Shown here piece by piece: positions 35,947 through 46,437 of a DNA stretch of 64,000 nt. A program made the translations under genes and the position numbers. The stretch is from assembly GCA_026004675.1 (NCBI GenBank), contig BPJP01000006.1, positions 307,508-371,507 on the forward strand. Reading direction: 5' to 3'. This DNA is from Gemmatales bacterium. GTDB lineage: Bacteria > Planctomycetota > Planctomycetia > Gemmatales > Gemmataceae. Under the pieces are notes generated by a model, which worked only from the letters and a program-made list of their open reading frames with translations, was not told where the DNA came from and ran no database searches. Positions within the stretch are counted from its first letter, which is position 1, and every line of letters starts with the position of its first letter.

Positions 35947-38376
35947 ATGCCCAAACCGCTACCTTCCTACCTTTCGTTGGCGGCATGCCTGGCTGCATCC
36001 ACGCTGACATTCGCTGCTGACGACCGGGGCGGAATTGAGTTTTTCGAACGAAAAATCCGGCCCGTTCTTGTGCAAAAGTGTTACAAATGCCATTCGGCTG
36101 ACACAAAGAAGCCCAAGGGGGGCTTGCTTCTGGATACCCGCGAAGGCATCCGTCGCGGGGGCGAGTCGGGACATGGTGTGGTTCCAGGCAACCTGGAAGA
36201 AAGCCTGGTAATCCGGGCTTTGCGGCACGAAAAAGGCCTGGAGATGCCGCCTAACGAAAAACTATCCGACCAGATCATTGCCGATTTCGAGCGCTGGGTC
36301 CGAGACGGTGCCGTCGATCCTCGAGACGGCAAGTCGGCGCCCGTGCTCGCGAAAATCGATTTCGAACGAGCGAAAAACTTCTGGTCTTTCCAGCCGATTC
36401 AGAACCCCCAGCCGCCGAAAGTCAGAGGCAGCTGGGCCCAAAGCGACATCGACCGTTTCATCCAGGCAAAACTGGAAGAGAACGGTCTGGCGCCAGTAGC
36501 CGACGCGGAACCTCGCGTTTTCATCCGTCGGCTCTACTTCGACCTGATCGGCTTGCCGCCAACTCCAGAAGAAGTGGAGGCGTTCGTTGCTGATCCGTCG
36601 CCCCAAGCAACCCAGAAGATCGTCGACAAACTATTGGCATCGCCGCAGTTCGGAGAACGTTGGGGACGCCATTGGCTCGACGTCGTTCGCTATGGTGAAT
36701 CCACTGGAATGGAGCGCAATTACACTTATCCTTACGCCTGGCGTTACCGCGATTATGTGATCGCATCGTTCAATGCTGACAAACCGTTCAATGAGTTTAT
36801 CGTGGAGCAGGTTGCGGGAGATCTGCTACCGGCCAAGACCAAAGAAGAGCGATACGAACACTACGTGGCGACAGGCCTTCTGGCAATCGGTCCGAAATCG
36901 CTCAATGAACGCAATAACGAGAAATTCTTGATGGACGTGGTCGATGACCAAATCGACGTCACGACACGAGCGTTTCTGGGTTTGACCGCCAGTTGTGCCC
37001 GTTGCCATGACCACAAGTTCGATCCCATTCCCACTCGGGAATACTACAGTCTGGCTGGTATTTTCCGCAGCACCGATACCTATTACGGCACAGGAGGTGG
37101 TCGAGGCAATCGCCAGGCGGGTCGCGTGCTTGCCTTGGCTGGCGACAGCGTTCAGCCTGTGTCCGCAACCGGAAGCCAGACCCAAAACAAATCAGATCGC
37201 AAACGGCTGGTCGCCCAGCTGCAAAAAGCCGAAGCACGTCTGGCAAAACTTAAAAAGAGCGGCACTCAACAACAGGTCGCCAAGTTGCAGCGTCAAATCG
37301 ACGAGCTGAAGAAGCAGCTGCAAGGCAAAAACAAAAAACAAGCCCCAGTCGCTGGCCAGAGCGGGAATAACGCCTTGAAATTCATGGGTGTGCTCGACAG
37401 TGCACAACCCCAGGACACCCAAATCCGCATCCGGGGTGAAGCGGACGATAGGGGAGACACCGTGCCCCGCGGATTTTTGACGATCGCCTCGTCGGGCAGA
37501 GAATACCCCATCGAAGGAAGTGGCCGATTGCAATACGCCCAATGGCTGGTGGACCCAGCCAATCCTTTGACCGCCCGTGTCGCTGTCAACCGAATCTGGC
37601 AGCATTTGTTCGGCCAGGGAATTGTTCCCAGTGTCAACAATTTTGGAGCCAACGGGGATCGTCCTTCCCATCCCGAGTTGCTTGACTATCTGGCCACGCA
37701 ATTTGTCAAGAATAACTGGTCCGTCAAGAAAATGATTCGCTCGATCGTCCTGAGTCGCGTCTACCGCCTTAGTTGCGCCGAAAACCCGAACGCTAAGGAG
37801 GTTGACCCGCAAAACCGGCTGCTGTCGCGAATGAACCATCGTCGTCTCGAAGCCGAGGCCATTCGTGATGCCATGCTGGCAGTGAGCGGCCAGCTCGATC
37901 TCGAACCGGCGAAAGGTTCGATCGTCGAATCCATCGGCAACGGCGACGTCGGCCGAACCATCCAGCCCAGCCGTTTTGAAATCGAGAGTAACAAGCGGAG
38001 CGTCTATCTGCCGATCGTGCGAAGTGCCGTGCCGGAAATGCTGCGGACCTTCGACTTTCCGGAACCCAGCATCGTTTTTGGTCAGCGTGATGTGACCACC
38101 GTTCCGACGCAAGCGCTTTACATGATGAACAGTCCCTTCGTTATCGAGCAAAGCAAACACTTTGCCCAGCGATTATTGAACAAAGAGGGCCTGCAAGATG
38201 ACGAGCGGGTCGACCTCGCCTATCGTCTGGCATTCAGTCGGCCCGCTTCGGCAGCGGAAAAAGCCAAGTCGCTGGCTTTTGTCGCAGAGGCGACGAAGTC
38301 GGCAGACCGCAACAAAGCTTGGACGGGTTTTTGCCAGGCATTGCTGGCTTCGGCCGAGTTCCGCTACATCGAATGA
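35947..38376 (+). CDS. Exported DUF1549/DUF1553 protein with cytochrome-c-like domain (PSCyt/PSD1 type)
   Basis: 809-residue planctomycete-type exported protein. Signal peptide about 1-23. The N-terminal cytochrome-like module has C45-Y-K-C48-H49 (CxxCH, a heme-c attachment motif). DUF1549 spans about 165-370 and includes a second CxxCH (CARCH) in ASCARCHDHKFDPIPTREYY. A Lys/Gln-rich coiled-coil segment (about 417-470) interrupts the region before DUF1553. DUF1553 (about 520-800) has NPLTARVAVNRIWQHLFG and SHPELLDYLA. ATG 35947 is preceded by GGAGA. A DUF1501 gene follows 66 bases downstream, the standard pairing. Biochemical role unknown. Confidence 0.88.
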   Translation: MPKPLPSYLSLAACLAASTLTFAADDRGGIEFFERKIRPVLVQKCYKCHSADTKKPKGGLLLDTREGIRRGGESGHGVVPGNLEESLVIRALRHEKGLEMPPNEKLSDQIIADFERWVRDGAVDPRDGKSAPVLAKIDFERAKNFWSFQPIQNPQPPKVRGSWAQSDIDRFIQAKLEENGLAPVADAEPRVFIRRLYFDLIGLPPTPEEVEAFVADPSPQATQKIVDKLLASPQFGERWGRHWLDVVRYGESTGMERNYTYPYAWRYRDYVIASFNADKPFNEFIVEQVAGDLLPAKTKEERYEHYVATGLLAIGPKSLNERNNEKFLMDVVDDQIDVTTRAFLGLTASCARCHDHKFDPIPTREYYSLAGIFRSTDTYYGTGGGRGNRQAGRVLALAGDSVQPVSATGSQTQNKSDRKRLVAQLQKAEARLAKLKKSGTQQQVAKLQRQIDELKKQLQGKNKKQAPVAGQSGNNALKFMGVLDSAQPQDTQIRIRGEADDRGDTVPRGFLTIASSGREYPIEGSGRLQYAQWLVDPANPLTARVAVNRIWQHLFGQGIVPSVNNFGANGDRPSHPELLDYLATQFVKNNWSVKKMIRSIVLSRVYRLSCAENPNAKEVDPQNRLLSRMNHRRLEAEAIRDAMLAVSGQLDLEPAKGSIVESIGNGDVGRTIQPSRFEIESNKRSVYLPIVRSAVPEMLRTFDFPEPSIVFGQRDVTTVPTQALYMMNSPFVIEQSKHFAQRLLNKEGLQDDERVDLAYRLAFSRPASAAEKAKSLAFVAEATKSADRNKAWTGFCQALLASAEFRYIE

Positions 38377-38442
38377 CTGCGAGACCAACCCGCGAACAAC
38401 ATAACCGCTACCAACCCTCCCAAATAGAAAGGAACCCCACCT

Positions 38443-39828
38443 ATGTTCGAACTATCACGACGTGCGCTTTTGAAAACGATGTCGTGCGGTTTTGGATACA
38501 TGGCCTTCGCTGGTCTGGCAACCGAGGCCGCACAAAAGGAAAAAAAAGCTGCTGATTACGAGAATCCGTTAGCCCCAAAAGCACCCCATTTCCCACCGCG
38601 GGCGAAACGGGTGATCTTCCTGTGCATGCGCGGCGGACCGTCGCATGTCGACACCTTCGACTACAAGCCGATGCTGGCCAAGCATGAAGGCAAGACGCCC
38701 GACGGTGCGAATCAGCGAGGCCGAAAGCTCATGCCTTCTCCATGGAAATTCATCCCTAGCGGCGAGAGCGGCCTGTTGATTTCCGAACTCTATCCACACC
38801 TTCGGCAACACGCCGATGATCTTTGTCTGATTAATAGCTGCCACACCGATCTGCCGAACCACCCGCAAGCTCTTGTCCAGTTACATACCGGTCAATTCCG
38901 GTTTGTGCGACCATCAATAGGCTCATGGGTGCTATACGGTCTTGGCACGGAAAACCAGGATTTGCCCGGCTTCATTACGATCAAGCCGCCGGCGCGATTG
39001 GGCGGCGCGCAGAACTATGGCAGTGCCTTTTTGCCCGCCGTCTATCAAGGAACGAAGATCGGCGACCCCGGCCAGGCTCTCAGGGATATCCGTGTCGAGA
39101 ACATCGCCAATCCCTTGTATTCGAGCGATGTCCAGCGTAAACAGCTCAATCTGCTGCAAATGCTGAATCGCAATTTGGCCCAGCGAAGCGACAATGCGGA
39201 ACTCGAAGGCGTCATCGAATCCTACGAGCTGGCGTTCAAGATGCAAACCGCTTTACCGAAATTGCTCGACTTGAGCAAAGAAACGACTGCCACGCACAAG
39301 CTTTATGGCATCGGTGAAAAAGAGACGGACGACTTCGGCCGTCAATGTCTGATCGCCCGTCGTTGCGCCGAAGCCGGCGTTCGGTTTATCGAATTGACAC
39401 ACGAAGGCTGGGACCAGCACAACGGCCTGCGTGCTCGGTTAAGCGCCAACGCGCGAGCCACCGACAAGCCGATGGCTGCCCTGATAACCGACCTGAAACG
39501 GCTAGATATGTTGAAGGACACGCTCATTATTTGGGGCGGCGAATTTGGACGAACGCCCGCAGTCCGGAACAAAGATGGCCGGGATCACAATGCCACGGGC
39601 TTCACGATGTGGATGGCGGGCGGCGGCGTCCGAGGTGGCATGCGCTATGGTGCGACCGACGACTATGGCATCAATGCGGAAATCAAGAAGTTCCATATTC
39701 ATGATTTCCATGCCACGACCCTCCACCTCTTGGGCTTGGACCATACCAGATTGACTTACCGCTATGCCGGCCGTGACTTCCGGCTCACGGACGTGTATGG
39801 CAACGTCGCCACGGAGATTATTTCCTGA
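38443..39828 (+). CDS. DUF1501 family exported protein (paired with DUF1549/1553 gene)
   Basis: 461-residue DUF1501 protein. The twin-arginine-type N-terminus SRRALLKTMSCGFGYMAF is preceded by AAAGGAACCCCACCT. Family motifs: IFLCMRGGPSHVDTFDYKP, IIWGGEFGRTPAVRNKDGRDHN, and LHLLGLDHTRLTYRYAGRDFRLTD near the C-terminus. It follows the DUF1549/1553 gene on the same strand and ends at a bidirectional terminator shared with pyruvate carboxylase. Closely resembles the orphan at 55200 (same CxxGGPSHLETFDYKP-type opening). Confidence 0.92.
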   Translation: MFELSRRALLKTMSCGFGYMAFAGLATEAAQKEKKAADYENPLAPKAPHFPPRAKRVIFLCMRGGPSHVDTFDYKPMLAKHEGKTPDGANQRGRKLMPSPWKFIPSGESGLLISELYPHLRQHADDLCLINSCHTDLPNHPQALVQLHTGQFRFVRPSIGSWVLYGLGTENQDLPGFITIKPPARLGGAQNYGSAFLPAVYQGTKIGDPGQALRDIRVENIANPLYSSDVQRKQLNLLQMLNRNLAQRSDNAELEGVIESYELAFKMQTALPKLLDLSKETTATHKLYGIGEKETDDFGRQCLIARRCAEAGVRFIELTHEGWDQHNGLRARLSANARATDKPMAALITDLKRLDMLKDTLIIWGGEFGRTPAVRNKDGRDHNATGFTMWMAGGGVRGGMRYGATDDYGINAEIKKFHIHDFHATTLHLLGLDHTRLTYRYAGRDFRLTDVYGNVATEIIS

Positions 39829-39847
39829 AACGCTGCCGATTTCGAAG

Positions 39848-39883
39848 AAAGCCGGCCTGCCAGTCTCGCCCCGGGCCGGCTTT
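39848..39883. terminator. Bidirectional Rho-independent terminator
   Basis: AAAGCCGGCC and GGCCGGCTTT form a perfect 10-bp stem with a 16-base loop. On the plus strand it is followed by more Ts (TTTTCT); on the minus strand by TTTC. It lies between the convergent DUF1501 and pyruvate carboxylase genes and can serve both. Confidence 0.8.
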
Positions 39884-39907
39884 TCTACTGTAACTATCTC
39901 AACGCGA

Positions 39908-42900
39908 TCAGGCCTCGTAGGTTACCAGCAGATCGCCAACTTCGACTTGCATCCCAGGCTTGACCAACACTTCAGCGATTCGGCCTTCACGGTCGGCGGC
40001 AATGGTGGTCTGCATCTTCATCGACTCCAAAAGCATGAGTTTCTGTCCGGCGGCGACCGAATCGCCCGGTTGGACGGCAACGCTGACAACCATTCCTGGA
40101 ATACTGGCTCCGACATGACAGGGATTAGCCGGGTCCGCTTTAGGCCGACGCGGTTTTTCGGGTTCGAGTGCCCGATCGGTCACCGTTACATCTCGCGGCT
40201 GGCCGTTCAGTTCAAAGAAGACCGTGCGCGTGCCGTCCGCGTGTGGATCGCTCACCGTGAGAAAACGAATGATCAACGTCTTCCCCACCTCGATGTCCAC
40301 TTCGATTTCTTCGCCAGGTTCGAGTCCATACAGGAAGACGGGTGTCGGCAAGATGCTGGTGTCAGCGTAGTTCTGCTGATGGCGCACGAATTCCGCGAAT
40401 ACTTTCGGATAAAGAAGGGACGAAACGACTTCGCGCCGCGACGGCTCACGCTGGAGTAGGCTTTGCAACTCCCTGGCCGTTTTTTTCGAAGTCCGCAGGC
40501 GGCAAAATACTTCCCGGCCTGACACGGATCGGCTTTTCGCCCTGCAAGATGCGCTCGCGAACCTTGCGGGGAAAACCGCCCGGCGTTTGCCCCATCCTGC
40601 CGCTTAGCAAATCGATGACCGATTGCGGATAGGCAAGAGTTCGCTCTGTCTTCAGGATGTCTTCTGCCGACATGTCGTTGGCGATCAGAAACAGGGCGAG
40701 GTCGCCGACTGCTTTCGAAGTAGGGGTTACCTTGACGATATCGCCCAGCAGGCGGTTGACATCGGCGTAGACTCGGCAGACTTCGTCCCAACGATCGGCA
40801 AGCCCCAGCGATCGGGCCTGCTGGAACAGATTGGTGTATTGCCCGCCCGGCATCTCGTGCTGGTATAGCAAAGCTCCCGACGGAAAAACCGGGCTTTCAA
40901 ACGGCGTGTAAAACTCGCGGGCGTTTCGCCAATATTCGGCGATCGCGTCGAAGTTGGCTGCTGGCAGGCCGGTGTCTCGGCTCGTGAAGCGCAGGGCTTC
41001 CACGACATTGTTGAGGTTGGGCTGCGACGTCCCGCCCGAAAAAGGAGCAATGGCACCATCCGCGATATCGAGGCCGACCTCGGCAGCTTTGATTATTGCT
41101 CCAGCCTGGATGCCAGCGGTGTCATGCGTATGAAAATGAACCGGAATGCCGATTTCTTGTTTCAGGGTTTTCACCAGCAAATGGGCGGCATAAGGCTTGC
41201 ACAGACCGGCCATATCTTTGATTGCCAGGAAATGGGCGCCCATACGTTCCAGCTCTTTGGCCATGTTGACGTAGTATTTCAGGTCGTACTTCGGCCGGGA
41301 TGGGTCGAGGATGTCGCCTGTGTAGCAGATGGCGGCCTCGCAAATGGCCCCGGTATGGAGCACCGCTTCCATGGCAACGCGCATGTTGGGTACCCAGTTG
41401 AGCGCGTCGAAGACGCGAAAAAGATCGATGCCGGCCTGGGCCGCTTCTTCGACAAATGCCTTGACGACGTTGTCGGGGTAGTTGGTGTAGCCGACCGCAT
41501 TGGACGCCCGCAGCAGCATTTGAAAGAGAATATTGGGAATGCGCTCGCGGAGATCGGCTAATCGTTGCCAGGGGCATTCTTTGAGGAAGCGCATCGACGT
41601 ATCGAAGGTTGCACCTCCCCACATTTCGATAGAGAAAAGGCCAGCACCGAGCCTGGCGTAGGCGTCCGCAATGCGCAGCATGTCGTAGGTTCGCAGACGT
41701 GTCGCCAGCAGCGACTGATGGGCATCGCGAAACGTGGTGTCGGTCATGAGCAAAGGTTTGTGGCGACGAACCCATTGGGCCAGTTTTTCCGGTCCGAGTT
41801 CGCGTAACTTTTGTCGCATACCGGCTGGGATTGGCGTCGAATTATCGACCGCCGGCACCGGCGCCGGGTGGCGGCGTGTCGCCTTGGGCCGGTCTTTCAC
41901 CAGCGGGTTGCCATTGACGATCACCTCCGCCAGATAGCGCAGCAGTTTGGTCGCACGGTCGCGGCGCGGCGGAAATTCGAATAATTCCGGCGTTTCGTCG
42001 ATAAAACTGGTGACGCAGCCCCCTGCCATAAATGTGGGATGCATGACCAGCTTGAGGAGGAAGGGAATGTTGGTTTTGACGCCACGGATGCGAAACTCCT
42101 GGAGACAGCGTTCCATGCGCCGGGCAGCGTCTTGGAAATGCCTGGCCCATGCCGTTACTTTCACCAATAACGAATCGTAAAACGGATGAACAACCGCACC
42201 GGAAAAAGCCGTTCCAGCGTCGAGCCGAATCCCCATGCCGCTGGCGGAGCGATAATGCGTAATCCTTCCGTAATCGGGCATGAAACGGTTGGACGGGTCC
42301 TCCGTGGTGACTCGGCATTGAATGGCGTAACCGTGCGTGGTGACTGCCTCTTGCGACGGCAGACCGATGGCGGGATCATCGAGCGGCACGTCTTGAGCGA
42401 TCAGAATTTGTGATTTGACCAGGTCAACGCCAGTCACTTCTTCAGTGACAGTGTGTTCCACCTGGATACGGGGATTGACTTCGATGAAATAGAACTTTCC
42501 AGTGTCGGCGTCGACCAGAAATTCGACGGTGCCGGCGTTTTCATAACGTACCATTTTGCCTATCGCGATCGCCGCATCGCACAGTTGATTACGAAGTTGG
42601 GGATCGAGATTGGGAGCAGGAGCGATTTCGACAACTTTTTGATGCCGTCGCTGCACAGAGCAATCGCGTTCGAACAGATGAACCAGCCGACCATGACGGT
42701 CACCCAAGATTTGCACTTCGACATGGCGGGCACGCTGGATGAACTTTTCGATAAACAGATCGCCGCTGCCGAATGCGGTAAGGGCTTCACGTTGGGCTTG
42801 TTCAAAGGCATCCTCGAATTCTTGCGGATTACGGACGATGCGCATACCCCGGCCGCCGCCGCCGTGGGCAGCCTTAAGGATGATCGGGTAGCCGATTTTC

Positions 42901-43355
42901 TCGGCAAGCCGTTTTCCCTGGGAGGCGTCACGCAGCACACTGCCGCTTCCACCCAGAACGGGCACGCCAGCCTGTTCGGCAATGCGCCGGGCGGAAACCT
43001 TGTCTCCCAACTGTTTCAGCGTTTCGATTCTCGGGCCAACGAAAATGATGCCAGCCGCGGCACAAGCCTCGGCCAGCCGTGGGTTCTCTGACAGAAATCC
43101 ATACCCCGGATGAATGGCATCGACCTCGTGTTTTTTCGCCAGGGAGATCAACTCATCGATTTGCAGGTAGGCCTGAATCGGCTCGCCAGGTTTGCCTATC
43201 TTGTAGGCTTCGTCCGCCTTGAATCGGTGCAGCGCATAACGATCTTCATGCGAATAGATTGCCACCGTCCGTATCCCCAATTCGTGGGCACTACGGAAAA
43301 TGCGAATGGCAATTTCGCTCCGATTGGCGGCTAACAGTTTCTTGATCGTTGGCAT
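39908..43355 (-). CDS. pyc: Pyruvate carboxylase, with a +1 frameshift
   Basis: Biotin enzyme that carboxylates pyruvate to oxaloacetate. Reads as one 1148-residue protein, the normal length, if one A is removed from the A7 run (plus-strand T run 40480-40486). The first frame carries the biotin carboxylase domain (MPTIKKLLAANRSEIAIR, HPGYGFLSEN, KAAHGGGGRGMR) and the carboxyltransferase domain (TDTTFRDAHQSL, HFHTHDTAG). It then breaks at ADFEK and ends at 40446. The other frame continues KTARELQSLL through the C-terminal domain to the biotin carrier with ESMKM (biotinyl Lys). Without correction the biotin-carrier domain would be lost. ATG 43353-43355 is chosen over an earlier start that adds 17 residues. 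Confidence 0.92.
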
Positions 43356-43553
43356 ATCGTGGAGTGCCTTTCGCCTGATGTTCTCTCGGATCAACTGCAC
43401 GATCATTTAGTACGAGAATCGAACGAGGCGGCAATAAGGATGCTGTCTTTGTTGCTTCGACAGACGAATCGATTTGAAGCAGCGAATCCTCCTTCTTCCC
43501 GTATGATAGTCTTGAGTTGGGACTTTGATCGGCTGTCGTTGGAAAGGATACTC

Positions 43554-44531
43554 GTGAACGTATTATTGACAGGTGGTTACGGCTGCATCGGCAGTTGGAT
43601 CGTTCGCAACTTGTTGGAACGAGATGCCCAAGTCTGGATTTACGATCTGAAAGAAGACCTGCGCCGCCTGCGTCTCCTTCTCGATGACCACCAATTGAAG
43701 CAAGTCAAGTTCATTTGCGGCGACGTCACGGACCTTGAAGCCTTGCACACAGCGATCCTGCACAATGGCATCAGCCATATCATCCATCTTGCTGGTTTGC
43801 AGGTGCCTGTTTGTCGCGCCGATCCGATTCTCGGCGGCAAGGTCAACGTTCTGGGGACCCTGGCAGTGTTCGAAGCAGTCAGGCGGACCGAAGGAGCGAT
43901 CAAGCGTCTGGTTTACGCCAGTTCGGCGGCGGTCTTCAGTCCGCCCCAAGCCTACCCGCCGGGGCAAGTCGGCAACGACGTTCTTTTGACGCCGACGACT
44001 CACTACGGCGTCTTCAAATGTTGCAATGAAGGCAATGCCCGAATCTATTGGCAGGATCATGGCATTTCCAGCATCGGACTGAGGCCATGGACCGTTTATG
44101 GCGTAGGTCGTGATTTCGGCATGACCAGCGAACCAACCAAGGCGATCAAAGCGCTGGCGCTGGGCCGACAATACCACATCAGTTACGGCGGCTGGCAGGA
44201 TTTGCAGTTCGTGGACGATGTCGCCAAAACGTTCATCCGCTGCCTCACTGTTCCCTACCAGGGAGCGCGATCTTATAACTTGCGCGGCACGGTGATCGAC
44301 CTCCCTGGATTCTGCAAGGCTTTGGCAGCGGTCGATCCGCGTGCCGCATCGCTGATCACGCATGGCGACACGCAGATTCCGATTGCCTACGATCTGGATG
44401 ATTCCGCTTTGCAAAATGATGTCGGTCCGTTGCCGAAAACGCCGCTCGAAGATGGCATTCGGCAAACATTGGAACTCTTCCGGAAACTGAAAGAAGAAGG
44501 CAAGCTGGACACCGCCGATCTGGACTGCTGA
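43554..44531 (+). CDS. NAD-dependent sugar epimerase/dehydratase family protein
   Basis: 325-residue extended SDR. The NAD motif GGYGCIGS sits at about residues 7-14, and the catalytic Tyr/Lys pair is in the THYGVFKCCNE segment. HLAGLQVPVCRADP and the LVYASSAAVF strand are typical. GTG 43554 is chosen because AAAGGA lies five bases upstream and the protein then starts directly at the Rossmann strand. The gene diverges from pyruvate carboxylase. Substrate unknown; UDP-glucose-4-epimerase-like enzymes share these motifs. A 20-base gap leads to the M81 peptidase gene, so co-transcription is likely. Confidence 0.88.
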   Translation: MNVLLTGGYGCIGSWIVRNLLERDAQVWIYDLKEDLRRLRLLLDDHQLKQVKFICGDVTDLEALHTAILHNGISHIIHLAGLQVPVCRADPILGGKVNVLGTLAVFEAVRRTEGAIKRLVYASSAAVFSPPQAYPPGQVGNDVLLTPTTHYGVFKCCNEGNARIYWQDHGISSIGLRPWTVYGVGRDFGMTSEPTKAIKALALGRQYHISYGGWQDLQFVDDVAKTFIRCLTVPYQGARSYNLRGTVIDLPGFCKALAAVDPRAASLITHGDTQIPIAYDLDDSALQNDVGPLPKTPLEDGIRQTLELFRKLKEEGKLDTADLDC

Positions 44532-44551
44532 ACTTTTTGGGGAGTGGCGTC

Positions 44552-46015
44552 ATGCGCGTTGCCATCGCCGGCATCATGCACGAATCCAACACGTTTTTGA
44601 AGATTCCCACCGGCCGTCGCGAATTCGAAGCAGGAAGTTTCACGCAAGGACAGGCTCTGATCGACGTCTGGCGCGACGCTCATCACGAAATGGGAGGCTT
44701 CATCGAGGGGGCTGGCCGGTTTCGATTTGAAGCGGTTCCCGTCGTCATGGCTTGGGCGACGCCCGGCGGGCCGGTAGAGGACTCCGTCATGGACGAAGTC
44801 GTCGCTGCGATTGTCCATGCTTGCCGAAGCGAAGCTATCGATGGACTTTTGCTTGCCTTGCACGGCGCCATGGTCACCTCGCGCCATGCCAGTGGCGATA
44901 CCGAAGTGCTGCGGCGGTTGAGAACCGCTTTGGGAAATGACTTTCCGATCATTGCCACTGTCGATTTTCACGGCAACATCACCGCCGAGATGGGAAGACT
45001 TGCCCAGGCGCTGGTTGGCTACCAGACGTATCCGCACGTGGATCAGCGGGAGCGAGGCATATTGGCGGCCGAACTGATGGCGCGAACCTTGAAAAAAGAA
45101 ATCGATCCGGTCACAGCCGTGGCGAAACCCCCTATGATCCTCAACCTGCTTGGCCAGGATACGAACCGGGAACCGATGATCTCTCTGATGCAGCAAGCGC
45201 GAGAAAGAGAAAAGGAGCCGCCCCTTTTGTCCACCAGCGTCATGGCAGGGTTCCCTTATGCCGACGTTGATGCCATGGGGCCGTCGGTTATTGTGGTCGC
45301 TGATGGCGACCGGAAGGCGGCACAAACGGCGGCGGAACAGTTGGCAAAGGCTATGTGGGACTGCCGACATCAGCTCTACGTTCCGTGTCCCGAGCCGGCC
45401 GAGGCGGTTCGCATGGCGATGCAGTCGAATCGCTTTCCGGTCGTGCTGGTCGACCTTGGCGACAACGTTGGGGGCGGCTCGGCTGGCGATGGCACCGTTT
45501 TGCTTGCGGAGCTTCTGAAACAACATGCGACGGGTGCCGTCGTCACAATCTTTTCGCCGGACAATGTCGAGAAAGCTTTTTCGATCGGCGTAGGCGGAAA
45601 GTTCGAGGGCAAAGTCGGCGGCGCGATCGACGAACTGCACGGCGAACCGGTGGAAGTCTGCGGCCGGGTGCGCAGCTTGCACGAAGGCAAATGGATTGAA
45701 ACGGAAGCACGACACGGCGGCCGTCGCCACAATGACCAGGGCAAAACCGCCGTGATCGAGCTTCCCGGGCCCAACACGTTGGTCTTGAACTCGCTGCGTA
45801 CGCCGCCTTTCAGCCTGGGACAACTCACCAGCCTCGGAATCGAGCCAGAGCAAGAGCGTTTCCTCGTCGTCAAGGCGGCGGTGGCATACAAGGCGGCCTA
45901 CGCTCCGATCGCTGGGCGTATCATCGAAGTGGACACACCCGGCCTGACGGCCATCAACCCAGCGCGATTTCCCTATCGCCATATCCGCCGACCGATGTTT
46001 CCACTGGACGACTGA
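44552..46015 (+). CDS. M81 family metallopeptidase (MlrC/microcystinase C-like)
   Basis: 487-residue member of peptidase family M81. Characteristic: MRVAIAGIMHESNTF at the N-terminus, the putative zinc motifs LALHGAMVTSR and VDFHGN, and YQTYPHVDQRERG near 160-175. DLGDNVGGGSAGDGT lies near 300. The start is ATG 44552, with GGGGAG seven bases upstream. MlrC hydrolyses linear microcystin fragments, but most family members are uncharacterised, so the substrate here is unknown. Genes of this family are common next to epimerase-type genes, as seen here. Confidence 0.9.
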   Translation: MRVAIAGIMHESNTFLKIPTGRREFEAGSFTQGQALIDVWRDAHHEMGGFIEGAGRFRFEAVPVVMAWATPGGPVEDSVMDEVVAAIVHACRSEAIDGLLLALHGAMVTSRHASGDTEVLRRLRTALGNDFPIIATVDFHGNITAEMGRLAQALVGYQTYPHVDQRERGILAAELMARTLKKEIDPVTAVAKPPMILNLLGQDTNREPMISLMQQAREREKEPPLLSTSVMAGFPYADVDAMGPSVIVVADGDRKAAQTAAEQLAKAMWDCRHQLYVPCPEPAEAVRMAMQSNRFPVVLVDLGDNVGGGSAGDGTVLLAELLKQHATGAVVTIFSPDNVEKAFSIGVGGKFEGKVGGAIDELHGEPVEVCGRVRSLHEGKWIETEARHGGRRHNDQGKTAVIELPGPNTLVLNSLRTPPFSLGQLTSLGIEPEQERFLVVKAAVAYKAAYAPIAGRIIEVDTPGLTAINPARFPYRHIRRPMFPLDD

Positions 46016-46038
46016 GCCGATCGGCTGCCCGCCTCACG

Positions 46039-46281
46039 TCAACGGCGGACAGCAACTTCCTCGTTTTCACGCAACTGGCCTTGCGAAGTGAAGTGCCTTT
46101 TCAGGGCTTCGATGCTGTCGTCCGCATTGGCCAGCGTTTCGGTCCATTTCGCCACTTCTTCCAGCAAACCGGAGTGTTCGCCGATGCCCACCGAATGGTT
46201 GAAATAGATGTCGAGGGTGGCAATGGCCTCGTTTCGCTTCGCTTCGAAATGGGCCAGAGCAGCTTGATAAAGCTTGTTCAT
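46039..46281 (-). CDS. Small helical protein (80 aa) with strong expression signals
   Basis: 80-residue soluble protein, predicted all-helical and charged, with no known family. The gene is well supported: AAGGAGG is placed seven bases before the ATG, and a near-consensus sigma70 promoter lies about 50 bases upstream. Composition resembles the 77-residue gene at 50882 (both helical with Ala-rich helices), but no specific sequence match was seen. Function unknown. Convergent with the M81 gene. Confidence 0.75.
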   Translation of the reverse strand: MNKLYQAALAHFEAKRNEAIATLDIYFNHSVGIGEHSGLLEEVAKWTETLANADDSIEALKRHFTSQGQLRENEEVAVRR

Positions 46282-46331
46282 GGGTTGTTCCTCCTTTATT
46301 CGAAAGGAAAACTGTCCGTAACATCGCTACC

Positions 46332-46360
46332 ATCTTAGACCGTGAATGGTTTATTGTCAA
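46332..46360 (-). promoter_or_regulatory. Sigma70-type promoter for the 80-aa gene
   Basis: On the minus strand TTGACA (46355-46360) is followed by exactly 17 bases and TAAGAT (46332-46337). The -35 is a perfect consensus and the -10 matches five of six positions. A predicted start near 46325 gives a leader of about 44 bases with a perfect Shine-Dalgarno. It is the best promoter match I found in the window. Confidence 0.75.
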
Positions 46361-46437
46361 TATAAAAGAGTTGAAAATTATCTTATTGAGACATAGACTC
46401 AGTGCTTGCGAGCTGCTATGCCAATCAAGACAAAGTC

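Noticed and set aside
40446..40525. Separate biotin-carrier subunit gene starting inside the pyruvate carboxylase region
   Set aside because: The second frame begins exactly where the first loses homology and the junction is an A7 run; a frameshift explains it better than a real two-subunit split, which would fall between other domains.
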